Assembly (NCBI RefSeq): GCF_014137975.1 | Contig: NZ_JACGWZ010000001.1 | Coordinates: 868,001-932,000, forward strand | DNA length: 64,000 bases | Direction: 5' to 3' | Source: Halosaccharopolyspora lacisalsi | GTDB taxonomy: Bacteria > Actinomycetota > Actinomycetes > Mycobacteriales > Pseudonocardiaceae | Shown here: positions 50,542 to 60,532 of the stretch, in pieces | Position numbering within the stretch: position 1 is the first letter of the stretch | Layout of the letters: every line of letters starts with the position of its first letter | Position numbers and translations under genes: made by a program | Notes under the pieces: model-generated | The model's input: the letters and a program-made list of their open reading frames with translations, nothing else | Told to the model about the DNA's origin: nothing | Database searches by the model: none

Positions 50542-52226
50542 CCACCGCTCCCATCGAGTTCTTCCCGTTCGGAATCGTCACGAGCGGAATCGTCCGCGGG
50601 GGTGGAGACCGGCAGCAGCGCGGTGAACACGGCCCCCTGGTCGTTGTCGATGCGGACCCAGCCACCGCGGTTGCGGCAGGTCTGGCGGACCAGCGCCAGC
50701 CCCAGCCCACCGGTGCCGCCCCGCTGGGCGACCTTGGTGGTGAATCCCGCTCGGAACACCTCCTCGGCCAGTTCCGGGGCGACACCCGGCCCGGAGTCGT
50801 CGACCTCGACCAGCGTCGCCGCCGCCCCGGCCTCGTCCCGCACCGAGCGCACCGACACGCCCACCCGTCCTCCCCCCGGCTCCAGGGAGTCCACGGCGTT
50901 GTCGATGAGGTTGCCCACCACCAGGATGAGGTCCTCCCGCGCGCCCGTGCCCGGCAGCGCGTCGAGATCGGCCTCCGGGGCCAGGACGAACTCGGCGCCG
51001 CGCTCGCCGGCGGCGGCCGACTTCGCCAACAGCAGCGCGGCCACGGCGGGATCGCGCACCCGCGTGGTCAGCTGCTCGGACAGCTGGGCCTGCGTCGTGC
51101 TGAGCTCCTCGACGAAGGTGCGCGCCTCCTCGTGCTCGCCGAGCTCCAGGAGTCCGGCGATGGTGTGGATCCGGTTGGAGAACTCGTGAGCCTGGGCGCG
51201 CAGCGCGTCGGTGGTCGTGCGCGCCCCGTCCAGTTCCCGGGCGAGCCGATCGAGCTGGGTGCGGTCGCGCAGCGTCACCACCGAACCGCCGTCGCGTCCG
51301 TCCATGCGCACCGGCATCCGGTTCAGCGCCAGCACCCGGCCCCGGCGCAGCACGATCTGGTCCGCGCCGTCGGCCCGACCGTCGAGCACCTCGTGCAGCC
51401 GCTCGGGCAGTTCCAGTCGTTCCAGGAAGCGCCCCTCGGTGTCGTCCGGCAGACCCAGCAGCCTGCGGGCCTCGTCGTTGACCAGCGTGACCCGCCCGGC
51501 GGGGTCGCAGGCGACGACGCCCTCCTTGAGCGCGTGCAGCATGGCCATCCGGTGCTCGACCAGCGTGCCGATCTCGCCCGCGGCCATCCCGAAGGTCTGG
51601 CGCCGCATCCGCCGGAAGATCAGGTAGGTGCCCACGGCCCCGACCAGCACCAGCCCCAGCACCACACCGACGAGCCTGGGCAGCGTCTCCCAGACCTCGT
51701 CGGCGACGTCGGTGACCGGGATGCCGACCGAGACCACGCCGATCACTTCGCCGCCCTGGTCCAGCACCGGGACCTTCGCCCGCATCGAGCGGCCCGTGGT
51801 GCCCACCTGGACTCCCGTCCAGGACCGGCCCGACAGCGCGATCGAGGCGTCGGTGGACAGGTGCTCGCCGATCCTGCTCTCGACCGGGTGCGAGTAGCGG
51901 ACCTGGTGCTCGTTGGCCACGACGACGAAGGACGCACCGGTGGCCCGGCGGATGCGTTCGGCCAGCGGGGCGATCGTGCGGGCCGGCTCCGGATCGTCGA
52001 AGGCCTGCCGGACGGTGGGCAGCGTGGCCACCGATTCGGCGATCGTCAGCACCCGTTGGGCGTACTGCTCGTCGAGTTCGGCGCGGTTCTGGCGCCACCA
52101 GAACACGCCGCTGGCGGTGATCGCGATGACCACGAGAACGAGTTGCAGGGCGAAGAACTGCCCCGCCAGCGACAGTCTTCGCGTCGCCGCCCCCCGCTTC
52201 CTGAAGCCGACCGTGATGACAACCAC
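50538..52226 (-). CDS. Sensor histidine kinase, CitA/DcuS type
   Basis: A 562-residue membrane kinase. Helix one (LSLAGQFFALQLVLVVIAITASGVFWW), an extracytoplasmic PDC/PAS-like domain (ANEHQVRYSHPVESRIGEHLSTD), helix two (LPRLVGVVLGLVLVGAVGTYLIF), a cytosolic PAS domain (ALKEGVVACDPAGRVTLVNDEARRLLG), the phosphorylated histidine in LRAQAHEFSNRIHTIAGLLELG, and an HATPase with LIDNAVDSL, DSGPGV and GTGGLGLALVRQ. This is the citrate/C4-dicarboxylate sensor layout. The start is uncertain: GTG 52226, GTG 52244 or GTG 52316; none has an ideal ribosome-binding site. Confidence 0.9.
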   Translation of the reverse strand: MVVITVGFRKRGAATRRLSLAGQFFALQLVLVVIAITASGVFWWRQNRAELDEQYAQRVLTIAESVATLPTVRQAFDDPEPARTIAPLAERIRRATGASFVVVANEHQVRYSHPVESRIGEHLSTDASIALSGRSWTGVQVGTTGRSMRAKVPVLDQGGEVIGVVSVGIPVTDVADEVWETLPRLVGVVLGLVLVGAVGTYLIFRRMRRQTFGMAAGEIGTLVEHRMAMLHALKEGVVACDPAGRVTLVNDEARRLLGLPDDTEGRFLERLELPERLHEVLDGRADGADQIVLRRGRVLALNRMPVRMDGRDGGSVVTLRDRTQLDRLARELDGARTTTDALRAQAHEFSNRIHTIAGLLELGEHEEARTFVEELSTTQAQLSEQLTTRVRDPAVAALLLAKSAAAGERGAEFVLAPEADLDALPGTGAREDLILVVGNLIDNAVDSLEPGGGRVGVSVRSVRDEAGAAATLVEVDDSGPGVAPELAEEVFRAGFTTKVAQRGGTGGLGLALVRQTCRNRGGWVRIDNDQGAVFTALLPVSTPADDSARDDSEREELDGSGG

Positions 52227-52440
52227 CTTTCCCGAGTTCGCCACGGGAGTGTGCAACGTCGGCTCCCCACCGGGTTCACCACCCCGGGTGAATCGCTCGA
52301 CCGCCCGTGACCACAACGACCATTACTGCGACTTATGAACACCACATTCCCCTGAACGGATGTGACGCACACCCTGTGATCCACGTCCTGTGACGGACGG
52401 CTCCTCGGCTGTCCGACGAACGGCAACGCAGGGAAGGTTC

Positions 52441-53427
52441 ATGAAAAAACGGCTGCTCACTACCCTGGTCGCGGTCCTGGGGGTGGTCATCGTGGGCGCG
52501 GCGACCGTCGACGCGCGCTCGACGGCCGAAAGCGGCACCGGGCCGCGGGACAAACTGCACCTCATCGCGCCGGCCTCGCCCGGCGGCGGATGGGACACCA
52601 TGACCCGCGAGTTCCAGTCCGGGATCGACGCGCACGACCTGTCCAACACCACCGAAGTGCTCAACATCCCCGGCGCGGGCGGCACGATCGGCCTGACCCG
52701 CCTGGCGGGCATGACCGGCCGCGGCAACACGCTGATGGCCACCGGTGCCGTCATGATGGGCTCGATCGAGACCACCGAGTCGCGGGTCACCCTCGGCGAC
52801 GTCACCCCCGTCGCGCGGCTGGCCGACGACTACGGCGTCGTGGTCGTACCGGCCGACTCGCCGTACCACTCGATCCGCGACCTCTTCGCCGCCTGGCGGG
52901 CCGACCCCGCCTCGGTCGTCGTCGGCGGCGGCTCCGCGGGAGGCACCGACCACCTGCTGACCGGAATGCTCATGGAGGCCGCCGGGGTGGAGACCGGCAA
53001 GCTCAACTACATCGCCTACGCCGGTGGCGGCGAGGTGACCGCGGGAATGCTCAACGGTGGTCTCGACGTCGGCGTCTCCAGCTACGCGGAGTTCGCCGGG
53101 CAGATCAAGTCCGGTGAGCTGCGGGCGCTGGGGCTGTCGGCACCCGAGCCGGTGCGCAGCATCGACGTGCCGACCTTCCGCGAGCAAGGAGTCGACGTGC
53201 AGCTGGCCAACTGGCGCGGGCTCGTCGCCCCTCCCGGACTCACCTCCGAGCAGCGCGCCGAACTGGTCGAGATCGCCCGGCAGGTGCACGACAGCTCGCA
53301 GTGGCAAGCCGCGCTGCGCCGCAACGGCTGGAAGGACACCTTCCGGACCGGCACCGAGTTCAAGCGGTTCGTCGACACCGAGTCCGAGCGCATCGCCAGG
53401 ATCAGCACGAAGTTGGGACTGTCATGA
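52441..53427 (+). CDS. tctC: Tripartite tricarboxylate transporter substrate-binding protein TctC
   Basis: A 328-residue extracytoplasmic binding protein. A signal peptide (KKRLLTTLVAVLGVVIVGAATVDA) is followed by the family features HLIAPASPGGGWDTMTREF, NIPGAGGTIGLTRLA and VVVVPADSPYHSIRDLFAAWRADP, and the C-terminal LVAPPGLTSEQRAELVEIA. Such proteins capture citrate or other carboxylates for the TctAB permease. There is no lipobox cysteine, so anchoring is unclear. The ATG lies 13-17 bases after GGGAAGG. It is divergent from the sensor kinase gene and overlaps tctB by ATGA. Confidence 0.93.
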   Translation: MKKRLLTTLVAVLGVVIVGAATVDARSTAESGTGPRDKLHLIAPASPGGGWDTMTREFQSGIDAHDLSNTTEVLNIPGAGGTIGLTRLAGMTGRGNTLMATGAVMMGSIETTESRVTLGDVTPVARLADDYGVVVVPADSPYHSIRDLFAAWRADPASVVVGGGSAGGTDHLLTGMLMEAAGVETGKLNYIAYAGGGEVTAGMLNGGLDVGVSSYAEFAGQIKSGELRALGLSAPEPVRSIDVPTFREQGVDVQLANWRGLVAPPGLTSEQRAELVEIARQVHDSSQWQAALRRNGWKDTFRTGTEFKRFVDTESERIARISTKLGLS

Positions 53428-53957
53428 CCACCTCACCGGAAAGAGTCCGCACCGGGCGGGCCGAAACCACCCCCGGTGGCCGGGTCGAGCGCGGTGATCT
53501 GCTCGTCGCCGCGCTCGTCGCGGTGACCGGGACGCTCATGCTGCTGGCCACCGTCCGGATGGACGTGTCCTCCTCGGTCAGTTACCTCGGCCCGCGCTTC
53601 TTCCCCGGGCTGGTCGCGGTGCTGCTTATGGCGCTGGGAGCGGCGCTGGTCGTGCAGGTGCTCCTGCGCGCCCGCTCCACGGCGCGCGACACCGAGCAGA
53701 CCACTGGCGAGGGCAGCGACCGGCGGGCGCTGGGCATCGTCCTGGCGACCCTGACCGCGCACCTGCTGCTGCTCGAGACCGCCGGCTGGATCATCGCCGG
53801 TGCACTGCTGTTCTGGGGCGTGTCCTACGCCCTCGGCGGCCGGAAGGTGCTCCGCGACCTGGGAGTGTCGTTCCTGGTCTCGGCGACCGTGCAGCTGGCC
53901 TTCTCGGCCGGGCTCGGCCTGACCCTGCCGCCCGGCGTGCTGGTGGGGGTGGTTTGA
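53424..53957 (+). CDS. tctB: Tripartite tricarboxylate transporter small membrane subunit TctB
   Basis: A 177-residue protein with four hydrophobic helices and little sequence conservation, as usual for TctB. LGPRFFPGLVAVLLMALGAALVV is the recognisable family segment. The remaining helices are LGIVLATLTAHLLLLETAGWIIAGALLFWG and the C-terminal LVSATVQLAFSAGLGLTLPPG. It lies between tctC (ATGA overlap) and tctA (adjacent start), which supports the assignment. Confidence 0.9.
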   Translation: MTTSPERVRTGRAETTPGGRVERGDLLVAALVAVTGTLMLLATVRMDVSSSVSYLGPRFFPGLVAVLLMALGAALVVQVLLRARSTARDTEQTTGEGSDRRALGIVLATLTAHLLLLETAGWIIAGALLFWGVSYALGGRKVLRDLGVSFLVSATVQLAFSAGLGLTLPPGVLVGVV

Positions 53958-55457
53958 GTGGACACCTTCTCACTGCTCCTCGAAGGGTTCGGCGCGGCGC
54001 TGACGCCGATGAACCTGCTCTGGAGCCTCGTCGGGGTGGTGCTGGGCACCATCGTCGGGGTGCTGCCGGGGCTGGGCAGCGCGATGGCCATCGCGCTGCT
54101 CCTGCCGATCACCTTCCAGCTGGACCCCACCGGGGCCTTCATCATGTTCGCCGGCGTCTACTTCGGCGGGCAGTTCGGCGCGGCCACCACCGCGATCCTG
54201 CTCAACACCCCCGGCCAGAGCTCCTCGATGGCCACGGCGTTCGAGGGCTATCCGATGGCCGAGAACCGGCGGGCGCCCCAGGCGCTGGCCACGGCGGTGC
54301 TCGGCTCCTTCGTCGCGAGCATCGTCGCGGTCACGCTGGTGGTGTTCTTCTCCCCGTACATGGTGCAGCTGGCCGTGCAGTTCGGCCCGGCGGAGTACTT
54401 CGCGCTCGCGGTGCTGGCGTTCCTGGCGACCTCCGGCGTCGTTTCCGGCGACGTGCTGCGCGGGGTGACCGCGCTGGGGATCGGCCTGGCGCTGGCCCTG
54501 GTCGGCATCGACGAGCAGACCGGCACGGTGCGCTTCGCGTTCGGGGTCACCCAGCTGTTCGGCGGCGTCAGCATCGTCGTGGTCACCGTCGGCCTGCTGG
54601 CCGTCGGCGAAGTGCTGCACACGGCCGCGCGGTCGCGGAACGGGGCGGCCACCGAGACGATCGTCGCGGGACGGCCCTGGTTGAGCCGCCGTGACCTGTC
54701 GCGCTCCTGGCGCCCCTGGGTGCGCGGCACCGCACTCGGCGTCCCGTTCGGCGTGATTCCCGCCGGCGGCGCCGAGATCCCCACGTTCCTGTCCTACGCC
54801 GCGGAGAAGTCGCTGGCCCGGCGCCGCGGCAACAGCGAGTTCGGTCGCGGGGCCATCGAAGGCGTGGCGGGCCCGGAGGCGGCCAACAACGCGACCACGG
54901 CGACCTCCCTGGTGCCGCTGCTCAGCCTCGGCCTGCCCACCTCGGCAACGGCCGCGATCATGCTCGGTGCCTTCCAGCAGTACGGGATCCGGCCGGGTCC
55001 GCTGCTGTTCACCGAGCAGGCCGACCTCGTCTGGGCGCTGCTGGCCAGCCTGTTCATCGGCAGCGCGATCCTGCTGGTGCTGAACCTGCCGTTCGCGCCG
55101 GTGTGGGCGAAACTGCTGCGGATCCCGCGCAACTACCTGTACGCGGGCATCCTCGTCTTCGCGACCCTGGGCGTCTACACCGCGCGGACGTCGCTGTCCG
55201 ACGTGGTGCTGCTCTACCTCGTCGGCGTGCTCGGGTTCCTGCTGCGCCGCTACGGCTTCCCGATCGCGCCGGTGCTGATCGGCGTCATCCTGGGGCCGCT
55301 GGCCGAGACCTCGCTGCGCCGGGCGATGGCCATGGGGCAGGGCGACGTCGGGGTGCTGTTCGGCAGTCCGTACTCGATCGGGCTGTACGCGATCATGGTC
55401 GTGGCCGTGGTGGTCATGACGGTCGGTCGACTCCGCAAGCGCCGCGTCGCCGCCTGA
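53958..55457 (+). CDS. tctA: Tripartite tricarboxylate transporter large membrane subunit TctA
   Basis: A 499-residue permease with about twelve helices. Family signatures include [63 protein letters not shown] and [38 protein letters not shown]. It forms the transport channel with TctB. The GTG immediately follows the tctB stop (TGAGTG). A strong terminator lies just downstream, ending the tctCBA operon. Confidence 0.95.
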   Translation: MDTFSLLLEGFGAALTPMNLLWSLVGVVLGTIVGVLPGLGSAMAIALLLPITFQLDPTGAFIMFAGVYFGGQFGAATTAILLNTPGQSSSMATAFEGYPMAENRRAPQALATAVLGSFVASIVAVTLVVFFSPYMVQLAVQFGPAEYFALAVLAFLATSGVVSGDVLRGVTALGIGLALALVGIDEQTGTVRFAFGVTQLFGGVSIVVVTVGLLAVGEVLHTAARSRNGAATETIVAGRPWLSRRDLSRSWRPWVRGTALGVPFGVIPAGGAEIPTFLSYAAEKSLARRRGNSEFGRGAIEGVAGPEAANNATTATSLVPLLSLGLPTSATAAIMLGAFQQYGIRPGPLLFTEQADLVWALLASLFIGSAILLVLNLPFAPVWAKLLRIPRNYLYAGILVFATLGVYTARTSLSDVVLLYLVGVLGFLLRRYGFPIAPVLIGVILGPLAETSLRRAMAMGQGDVGVLFGSPYSIGLYAIMVVAVVVMTVGRLRKRRVAA

Positions 55458-55473
55458 ACGGGCGTCCGGACCC

Positions 55474-55521
55474 GTCCGCACCCGCATCCCCCCTCGTTCC
55501 GCGCGGGATGCGGGCGCGGAC
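55474..55521 (+). terminator. Terminator of the tctCBA operon
   Basis: GTCCGCACCCGCATCCC (55474-55490) and GGGATGCGGGCGCGGAC (55505-55521) pair in 16 of 17 positions around a 14-base loop, followed by AAAATT. It starts 17 bases after the tctA stop. Confidence 0.8.
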
Positions 55522-55580
55522 GAAAATTCGTCCGTTCGGCCCCGCTCCCGCCCGAGCGAGGGGATACGAGACAACGATAG

Positions 55581-56663
<1,083 letters not shown>

Positions 56664-56688
56664 TTCGGCGATCCACGGAGCTACAGGC

Positions 56689-57891
56689 GTGAAAAACCTC
56701 GACGATCTGCTGTCCGAGGGCGTTCGGGGTCGGTGCGTGCTCGTGCGCGCCGACCTCAACGTGCCGCTGGACGGCGAGACCATCACCGACGACGGTCGGG
56801 TGCGGGCGTCGCTGCCGACCGTGCGGAAGCTGACCACCGCCGGAGCACGTGTGGTGGTCACCGCTCATCTCGGCCGCCCGAAGGGCGCACCCGACCCCCA
56901 GTTCTCGCTGGCCCCGGTCGCCCGGCGGCTCGGCGAGCTGCTCGACACCGAGGTCGCGTTGGCCGGCGACGTCGTCGGCCCGTCGGCTCGCTCCGTGGTG
57001 GGCGAGCTGTCCGAGGGCTCGGTCGCCCTGCTGGAGAACGTGCGGTTCGACCCTCGTGAGACCAGCAAGGACGACGCCGAGCGCCGGGCACTGGCCGACG
57101 AGCTGGTCGCGCTGGTCGGTGACGACGCCGCGTTCGTCTCCGACGGATTCGGCGTCGTGCACCGCAAGCAGGCCTCTGTCTACGACGTCGCCCAGCGACT
57201 CGACGGCTTCGCCGGCGGGCTCGTGCTCTCCGAGGTCGACGTGCTGCGCACGCTGACCGGTGACCCCGAGCGCCCCTACGTCGTCGTCCTGGGCGGTTCG
57301 AAGGTCTCCGACAAGTTCGGCGTGATCCAGGCGCTGCTGCCGAAGGTCGACAAGCTCGTCATCGGCGGCGGCATGGCCTACACGTTCCTGGCCGCCCGCG
57401 GCTACGACGTGGGCGACTCGCTGCTGCAGCACGACCAGATCGAGGCCACCCGGCGCCTGCTCGACGAGCACGGGGGCAAGCTCGTGCTGCCGGTCGACGT
57501 CGTGGCCGCCGATCGCTTCGCCGCCGACGCGGAGACCAGGGTGGTCTCGACCGAGGCCATTCCGGCGGGGTGGCAGGGCCTGGACATCGGCCCGCGCAGC
57601 GTCGAGCTCTTCGCCGAGATCCTCGGCGGGGCGCGCACGGTGTTCTGGAACGGCCCCGCAGGGGTGTTCGAGTTCGCCGCCTTCGCCGAGGGCACCCGCG
57701 GTGTGGCCCGCGCCATCGTGGACTCCGACGCCTTCAGCGTCGTCGGTGGTGGTGACTCCGCCGCCGCGGTGCGGGCTCTCGGACTGCCCGAGGACGGCTT
57801 CTCCCACATCTCCACCGGCGGGGGTGCCTCGCTGGAGTTCCTCGAGGGCGCGGAACTCCCCGGTGTCGCTGTCCTGGAAGGGAAGGGCTGA
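56689..57891 (+). CDS. pgk: Phosphoglycerate kinase
   Basis: A 400-residue two-domain kinase making ATP from 1,3-bisphosphoglycerate. Visible motifs are [16 protein letters not shown] near the start, [71 protein letters not shown] and the nucleotide-loop [16 protein letters not shown]. The GTG lies 25 bases after gap. Full length. Confidence 0.97.
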   Translation: MKNLDDLLSEGVRGRCVLVRADLNVPLDGETITDDGRVRASLPTVRKLTTAGARVVVTAHLGRPKGAPDPQFSLAPVARRLGELLDTEVALAGDVVGPSARSVVGELSEGSVALLENVRFDPRETSKDDAERRALADELVALVGDDAAFVSDGFGVVHRKQASVYDVAQRLDGFAGGLVLSEVDVLRTLTGDPERPYVVVLGGSKVSDKFGVIQALLPKVDKLVIGGGMAYTFLAARGYDVGDSLLQHDQIEATRRLLDEHGGKLVLPVDVVAADRFAADAETRVVSTEAIPAGWQGLDIGPRSVELFAEILGGARTVFWNGPAGVFEFAAFAEGTRGVARAIVDSDAFSVVGGGDSAAAVRALGLPEDGFSHISTGGGASLEFLEGAELPGVAVLEGKG

Positions 57892-57896
57892 ACAAC

Positions 57897-58685
57897 ATGG
57901 CCAGGAAACCCCTGATCGCCGGCAACTGGAAGATGAACCTCAACCACCTCGAGGCCATCGCCCTGGTGCAGAAGGTCGCCTTCGCCCTGCCGGAGAAGTA
58001 CTTCGACAAGGTCGAGGTGGCCGTGCTGCCGCCGTTCACCGACCTGCGCAGCGTGCAGACCCTCATCGACGGCGACAAGCTCTCGCTGGGCTACGGCGCC
58101 CAGGACGTCTCCGAGCACGACTCCGGTGCCTACACCGGGGACGTGTCGGCGCCGATGCTGGCCAAGCTGGGCTGCGGCTACGTCGTCGTGGGCCACTCCG
58201 AACGCCGCGAGTACCACGCCGAGACCGACGACGTGGTCAACCGCAAGGTCCGCGCGACCCTCAACCACGACATGACGCCGATCCTGTGCGTCGGTGAGTC
58301 GTTGGAGGTCCGCGAGGCCGGCGACCACGTCGAGCACTGCACCACGCAGCTGATCAACGGTCTCAAGGACCTCACTCCCGAGCAGGTCCGCCGCACCGTG
58401 GTGGCCTACGAGCCGGTCTGGGCGATCGGCACCGGCAAGGTAGCCACCGCGGCCGACGCCCAGGAGGTCTGCGACCGGGCCGTGCGGCGGGCCCTGGCCG
58501 ACGAGTACGGCACGGAGGTCTCCGACGACGTGCGTATCCTCTACGGCGGGTCGGTGAAGTCCAGCAACATCGGCGAGATCGTCGGTCAGAACGACGTCGA
58601 CGGCGCGCTGGTCGGTGGTGCCAGTCTCAACGGCGACGAGTTCGCCAAGCTCAGCGCCATGGCCGCGGGCGGACCACTGCCTTGA
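57897..58685 (+). CDS. tpiA: Triosephosphate isomerase
   Basis: A 262-residue TIM barrel. [18 protein letters not shown] holds the substrate-binding lysine, [14 protein letters not shown] the catalytic histidine, [17 protein letters not shown] the catalytic glutamate and flexible loop, and [16 protein letters not shown] the phosphate-binding loop. The ATG lies five bases after the pgk stop, with GGAAGGG inside the pgk end serving as ribosome-binding site. Confidence 0.97.
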   Translation: MARKPLIAGNWKMNLNHLEAIALVQKVAFALPEKYFDKVEVAVLPPFTDLRSVQTLIDGDKLSLGYGAQDVSEHDSGAYTGDVSAPMLAKLGCGYVVVGHSERREYHAETDDVVNRKVRATLNHDMTPILCVGESLEVREAGDHVEHCTTQLINGLKDLTPEQVRRTVVAYEPVWAIGTGKVATAADAQEVCDRAVRRALADEYGTEVSDDVRILYGGSVKSSNIGEIVGQNDVDGALVGGASLNGDEFAKLSAMAAGGPLP

Positions 58686-58758
58686 TGCGGACGGCGGTCC
58701 ACGCGGTGTCGACCGACCGGTACGCTGTGTCGCGAATCGCCGAACGAACGAGGACGGT

Positions 58759-58995
58759 ATGACACTTTTCCTGCAGATCATGTTGCTCGTCACGAGCGTG
58801 CTGCTGGTGCTGCTGGTGCTGCTGCACCGGGCCAAGGGCGGCGGCCTCTCCTCGCTGTTCGGCGGCGGTATGCAGTCCAGTCTCGCGGGCTCCAGCGTGG
58901 CGGAGAAGAACCTCGACCGGATGACGTTCTTCGTCATCGCGTTGTGGGTCATCTCCATCATCGGCAGTGGGTTGCTGGTCTCGTTGAGCAGCTGA
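58759..58995 (+). CDS. secG: Preprotein translocase subunit SecG
   Basis: A 78-residue protein with two membrane helices (LFLQIMLLVTSVLLVLLVLLHRAKGG, and MTFFVIALWVISIIGSGLLVSL) separated by the glycine-rich loop LSSLFGGGMQSSLAGSSVAEKNLDR, the SecG signature. It stabilises the SecYEG channel. ATG 58759 follows GAGGA. The position after tpiA is conserved in actinobacteria. Confidence 0.95.
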   Translation: MTLFLQIMLLVTSVLLVLLVLLHRAKGGGLSSLFGGGMQSSLAGSSVAEKNLDRMTFFVIALWVISIIGSGLLVSLSS

Positions 58996-59054
58996 GGCCG
59001 TCGCTCGTGAGCGGATCGCAGGCAGAACCGGGCAGGTCGGCGGGGTGAGGACGG

Positions 59055-59396
59055 ATGACTGGCGGTAACGCGATTCGAGGTAAGCGCATCGGTGCGGGTC
59101 CGACGGGTGAGGGGGAGCGGGGCCACTCCGCTCCACGCAAGCAGGTGGACTACTGGTGCGGCAACGGTCACCACGTGCGGCCGTCGTTCGCGCACGACGC
59201 CGAGGTCCCGCAGCAGTGGAGCTGTCCGCGCTGCGGGCTCCCGGCGGGGCAGGACGCCGAGCACCCTCCTGAGCCGCGGCGCACCGAGCCGCACAAAACT
59301 CATCTGGAGTACGTCAAGGAGCGCCGCAGCGACTCCGACGGCGTGGCGCTGCTGGACGAGGCCCTCACCAGGTTGAGGGGCAACCGCGGGCGCTGA
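59055..59396 (+). CDS. rbpA: RNA polymerase-binding protein RbpA
   Basis: A 113-residue RbpA homologue, an actinobacterial factor that binds sigma and core polymerase and stabilises open complexes. The zinc ligands are Cys35, His39, Cys57 and Cys60 (WCGNGHH, then SCPRC), the same pattern as Streptomyces RbpA. The basic linker and C-terminal sigma-interaction part is PRRTEPHKTHLEYVKERRS followed by LLDEALTRL. The head (RGKRIGAG) corresponds to the LRGTRL segment. The zinc sequence is divergent from typical housekeeping RbpA (VDYWCGNGHHVRPSFAHDAE), so it could be a paralogue. Confidence 0.85.
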   Translation: MTGGNAIRGKRIGAGPTGEGERGHSAPRKQVDYWCGNGHHVRPSFAHDAEVPQQWSCPRCGLPAGQDAEHPPEPRRTEPHKTHLEYVKERRSDSDGVALLDEALTRLRGNRGR

Positions 59397-59419
59397 GGCG
59401 TCCCCGGTGCCACGGTGAT

Positions 59420-59447
59420 TTTCCCGGTTTCGCGCGAAACCGGGAAA
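59420..59447. repeat. Dispersed palindrome family 1, copy 3
   Basis: TTTCCCGGTTTCGC joined directly to GCGAAACCGGGAAA: a perfect 28-base palindrome, 23 bases after the rbpA stop. The central 18 bases are identical to the copy at 24334. It probably terminates the gap-to-rbpA transcript and is flanked by AT-poor, otherwise featureless sequence. Confidence 0.85.
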
Positions 59448-59537
59448 CCCGCGCCGCGGCGCCGCTGTCACCGCGCCCGCCGTGGGAGCTGGATCACGGT
59501 GGAACCGTGTCCACCTCCCCACCTTCGGCGATCCGCC

Positions 59538-59543
59538 TAGACT
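59538..59543 (+). promoter_or_regulatory. -10 element of a leaderless DUF3054 gene promoter
   Basis: TAGACT fits TANNNT and ends seven bases before ATG 59551. No ribosome-binding site is present in the interval GTTCCGC. Confidence 0.5.
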
Positions 59544-59550
59544 GTTCCGC

Positions 59551-59919
59551 ATGCGCTGGTTGTGGGCCCTGATCGCTGATCTCGTCGTGGTGCTGTTGTT
59601 CGTGCTCATCGGGCGTGGCAGCCACGAGGAGGGCAACGCGCTGGTAGGGGTCGTGGCGACCTTGTGGCCGTTCGCCGTGGGCACTCTCGTGGGGTGGTTG
59701 GTCGGAAGAGGGCCGCGGCACCCGGTCTCGGTGGTCCCGACGGGGCTGGTGGTGTGGGTGGCCACGGTCGTGATCGGCATGGTGCTGCGGTGGGCCACCG
59801 GCTCGGGGACCCCTGTCTCGTTCATCGTGGTCACCTCCGTGTTCCTCGGGGTGTTCATGCTGGGGTGGCGCGCGGTCGCCCTCGCGGTGCGGCGGTTTCG
59901 ACGGGTGCGCCAGGGCTGA
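59551..59919 (+). CDS. DUF3054-like small membrane protein
   Basis: A 122-residue protein with four hydrophobic helices: LWALIADLVVVLLFVLIGRGSHEEG, VATLWPFAVGTLVGWLVGR, VVPTGLVVWVATVVIGMVLRW and SFIVVTSVFLGVFMLGWRAVAL. The IADLVVVLLFVLIGRGSHEEG start and the GWRA near the end are those of the DUF3054 family, common in actinobacteria and of unknown function. ATG 59551 is used; an upstream frame extension is unrelated. Confidence 0.8.
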   Translation: MRWLWALIADLVVVLLFVLIGRGSHEEGNALVGVVATLWPFAVGTLVGWLVGRGPRHPVSVVPTGLVVWVATVVIGMVLRWATGSGTPVSFIVVTSVFLGVFMLGWRAVALAVRRFRRVRQG

Positions 59920-59925
59920 GTCGGT

Positions 59926-59985
59926 CCCCTGATCAGGGGGCATCTCCCGGGCCGAGTTGTAGGGCCGGGGGCGCGGACTTAGCTT
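59926..59985 (+). promoter_or_regulatory. Promoter and palindrome upstream of the hydrogenase-maturation locus
   Basis: TTGTAG (59957-59962), a 17-base spacer and TAGCTT (59980-59985) form a sigma-70-type promoter. Eighteen bases before the -35 box is a perfect 14-base palindrome CCCCTGATCAGGGG (59926-59939), which could be an operator or the end signal of the preceding gene. About 150 bases of leader follow before the HypC-like start. Confidence 0.45.
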
Positions 59986-60137
59986 GATGGTCGCTGCATC
60001 CCCCCGCGCACGAGGAAGTGACCGCGATGACGCCCCCTGCCGTGGACCGGCTTTTCCGGCGCCGTGACGAGCCGTCGCGGCACGCGCTCGCCGACAGCCG
60101 AGACGGTGGCCGCGGCACTCGAACCGGAGGTGACCGC

Positions 60138-60371
60138 ATGAGTGACGTGCCGCTGCCGGACCCCGCCGGACACGCCTGCTCCGCCGGAACCTGCGTGATC
60201 TGCTCCGACGAGGCGGTCAAGGTCACCGTCGTCCGACTGCTCGACGACCGGACCGCCGTCGTGGACACCGGCTCCGCCCACGAGGAGGTCGGCGTCGCGC
60301 TCGTGCCCGCCCAGCGCGGCGAGACCATCCTCGTGCACGCGGGTGAAGCCATCGCGGTCGTCAGGGGGTGA
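60138..60371 (+). CDS. HypC/HupF-like hydrogenase maturation protein
   Basis: A 77-residue beta-barrel protein related to HypC, the chaperone that carries the Fe(CN)2CO unit to the hydrogenase large subunit. VKVTVVRLLDDRTAVVDTG, GVALVPAQRGETILVHAGEAIAVV match the HypC/HupF barrel and its conserved HAGEA. Canonical HypC starts Met-Cys with the cysteine essential; here cysteines occur instead at residues 14, 19 and 22 (ACSAGTCVIC), a variant I associate with actinobacterial HupF-like proteins. ATG 60138 has GGAGG at seven bases; the longer frame from 60018 is not family-like. It overlaps the next small gene by GTGA. Confidence 0.78.
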   Translation: MSDVPLPDPAGHACSAGTCVICSDEAVKVTVVRLLDDRTAVVDTGSAHEEVGVALVPAQRGETILVHAGEAIAVVRG

Positions 60372-60532
60372 ACACGGTGGACGACACCCGCCGCGGTCCG
60401 AGCACCGTCACCGCCGGGGACGAGGACGGCCGGGCGGCCGAGGCGGACAGCGTCGACCACCTGTCCGTGGTCCCGTCCGAGCCGTACCGCGCGCTGTGGG
60501 GACCGACGCTGCGTGACCTGGCGGTGGGATGA
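60368..60532 (+). CDS. 54-residue acidic small protein between HypC-like and Rieske-like genes
   Basis: GTG 60368 opens a 54-residue frame that overlaps the HypC-like stop by GTGA and the next start by ATGA, so it is tied into the same translational chain. The sequence is acidic and disordered in the first half (DEDGRAAEADSVDHLS) and ends PSEPYRALWGPTLRDLAVG. I do not recognise a family. Genuine translation is suggested by the exact overlaps on both sides; a role in the hydrogenase locus is inferred only from position. Confidence 0.6.
   Translation: MNTVDDTRRGPSTVTAGDEDGRAAEADSVDHLSVVPSEPYRALWGPTLRDLAVG

Noticed and set aside
57402-59858. An 818-residue minus-strand frame opposite pgk, tpiA, secG and rbpA
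   Set aside because: It is antisense to four conserved genes, and its sequence is a shadow rich in serine, threonine and arginine.
60018-60137. An N-terminal extension of the HypC-like protein from GTG 60018
   Set aside because: The added 40 residues are arginine-rich and unlike the family, and ATG 60138 has a proper GGAGG.
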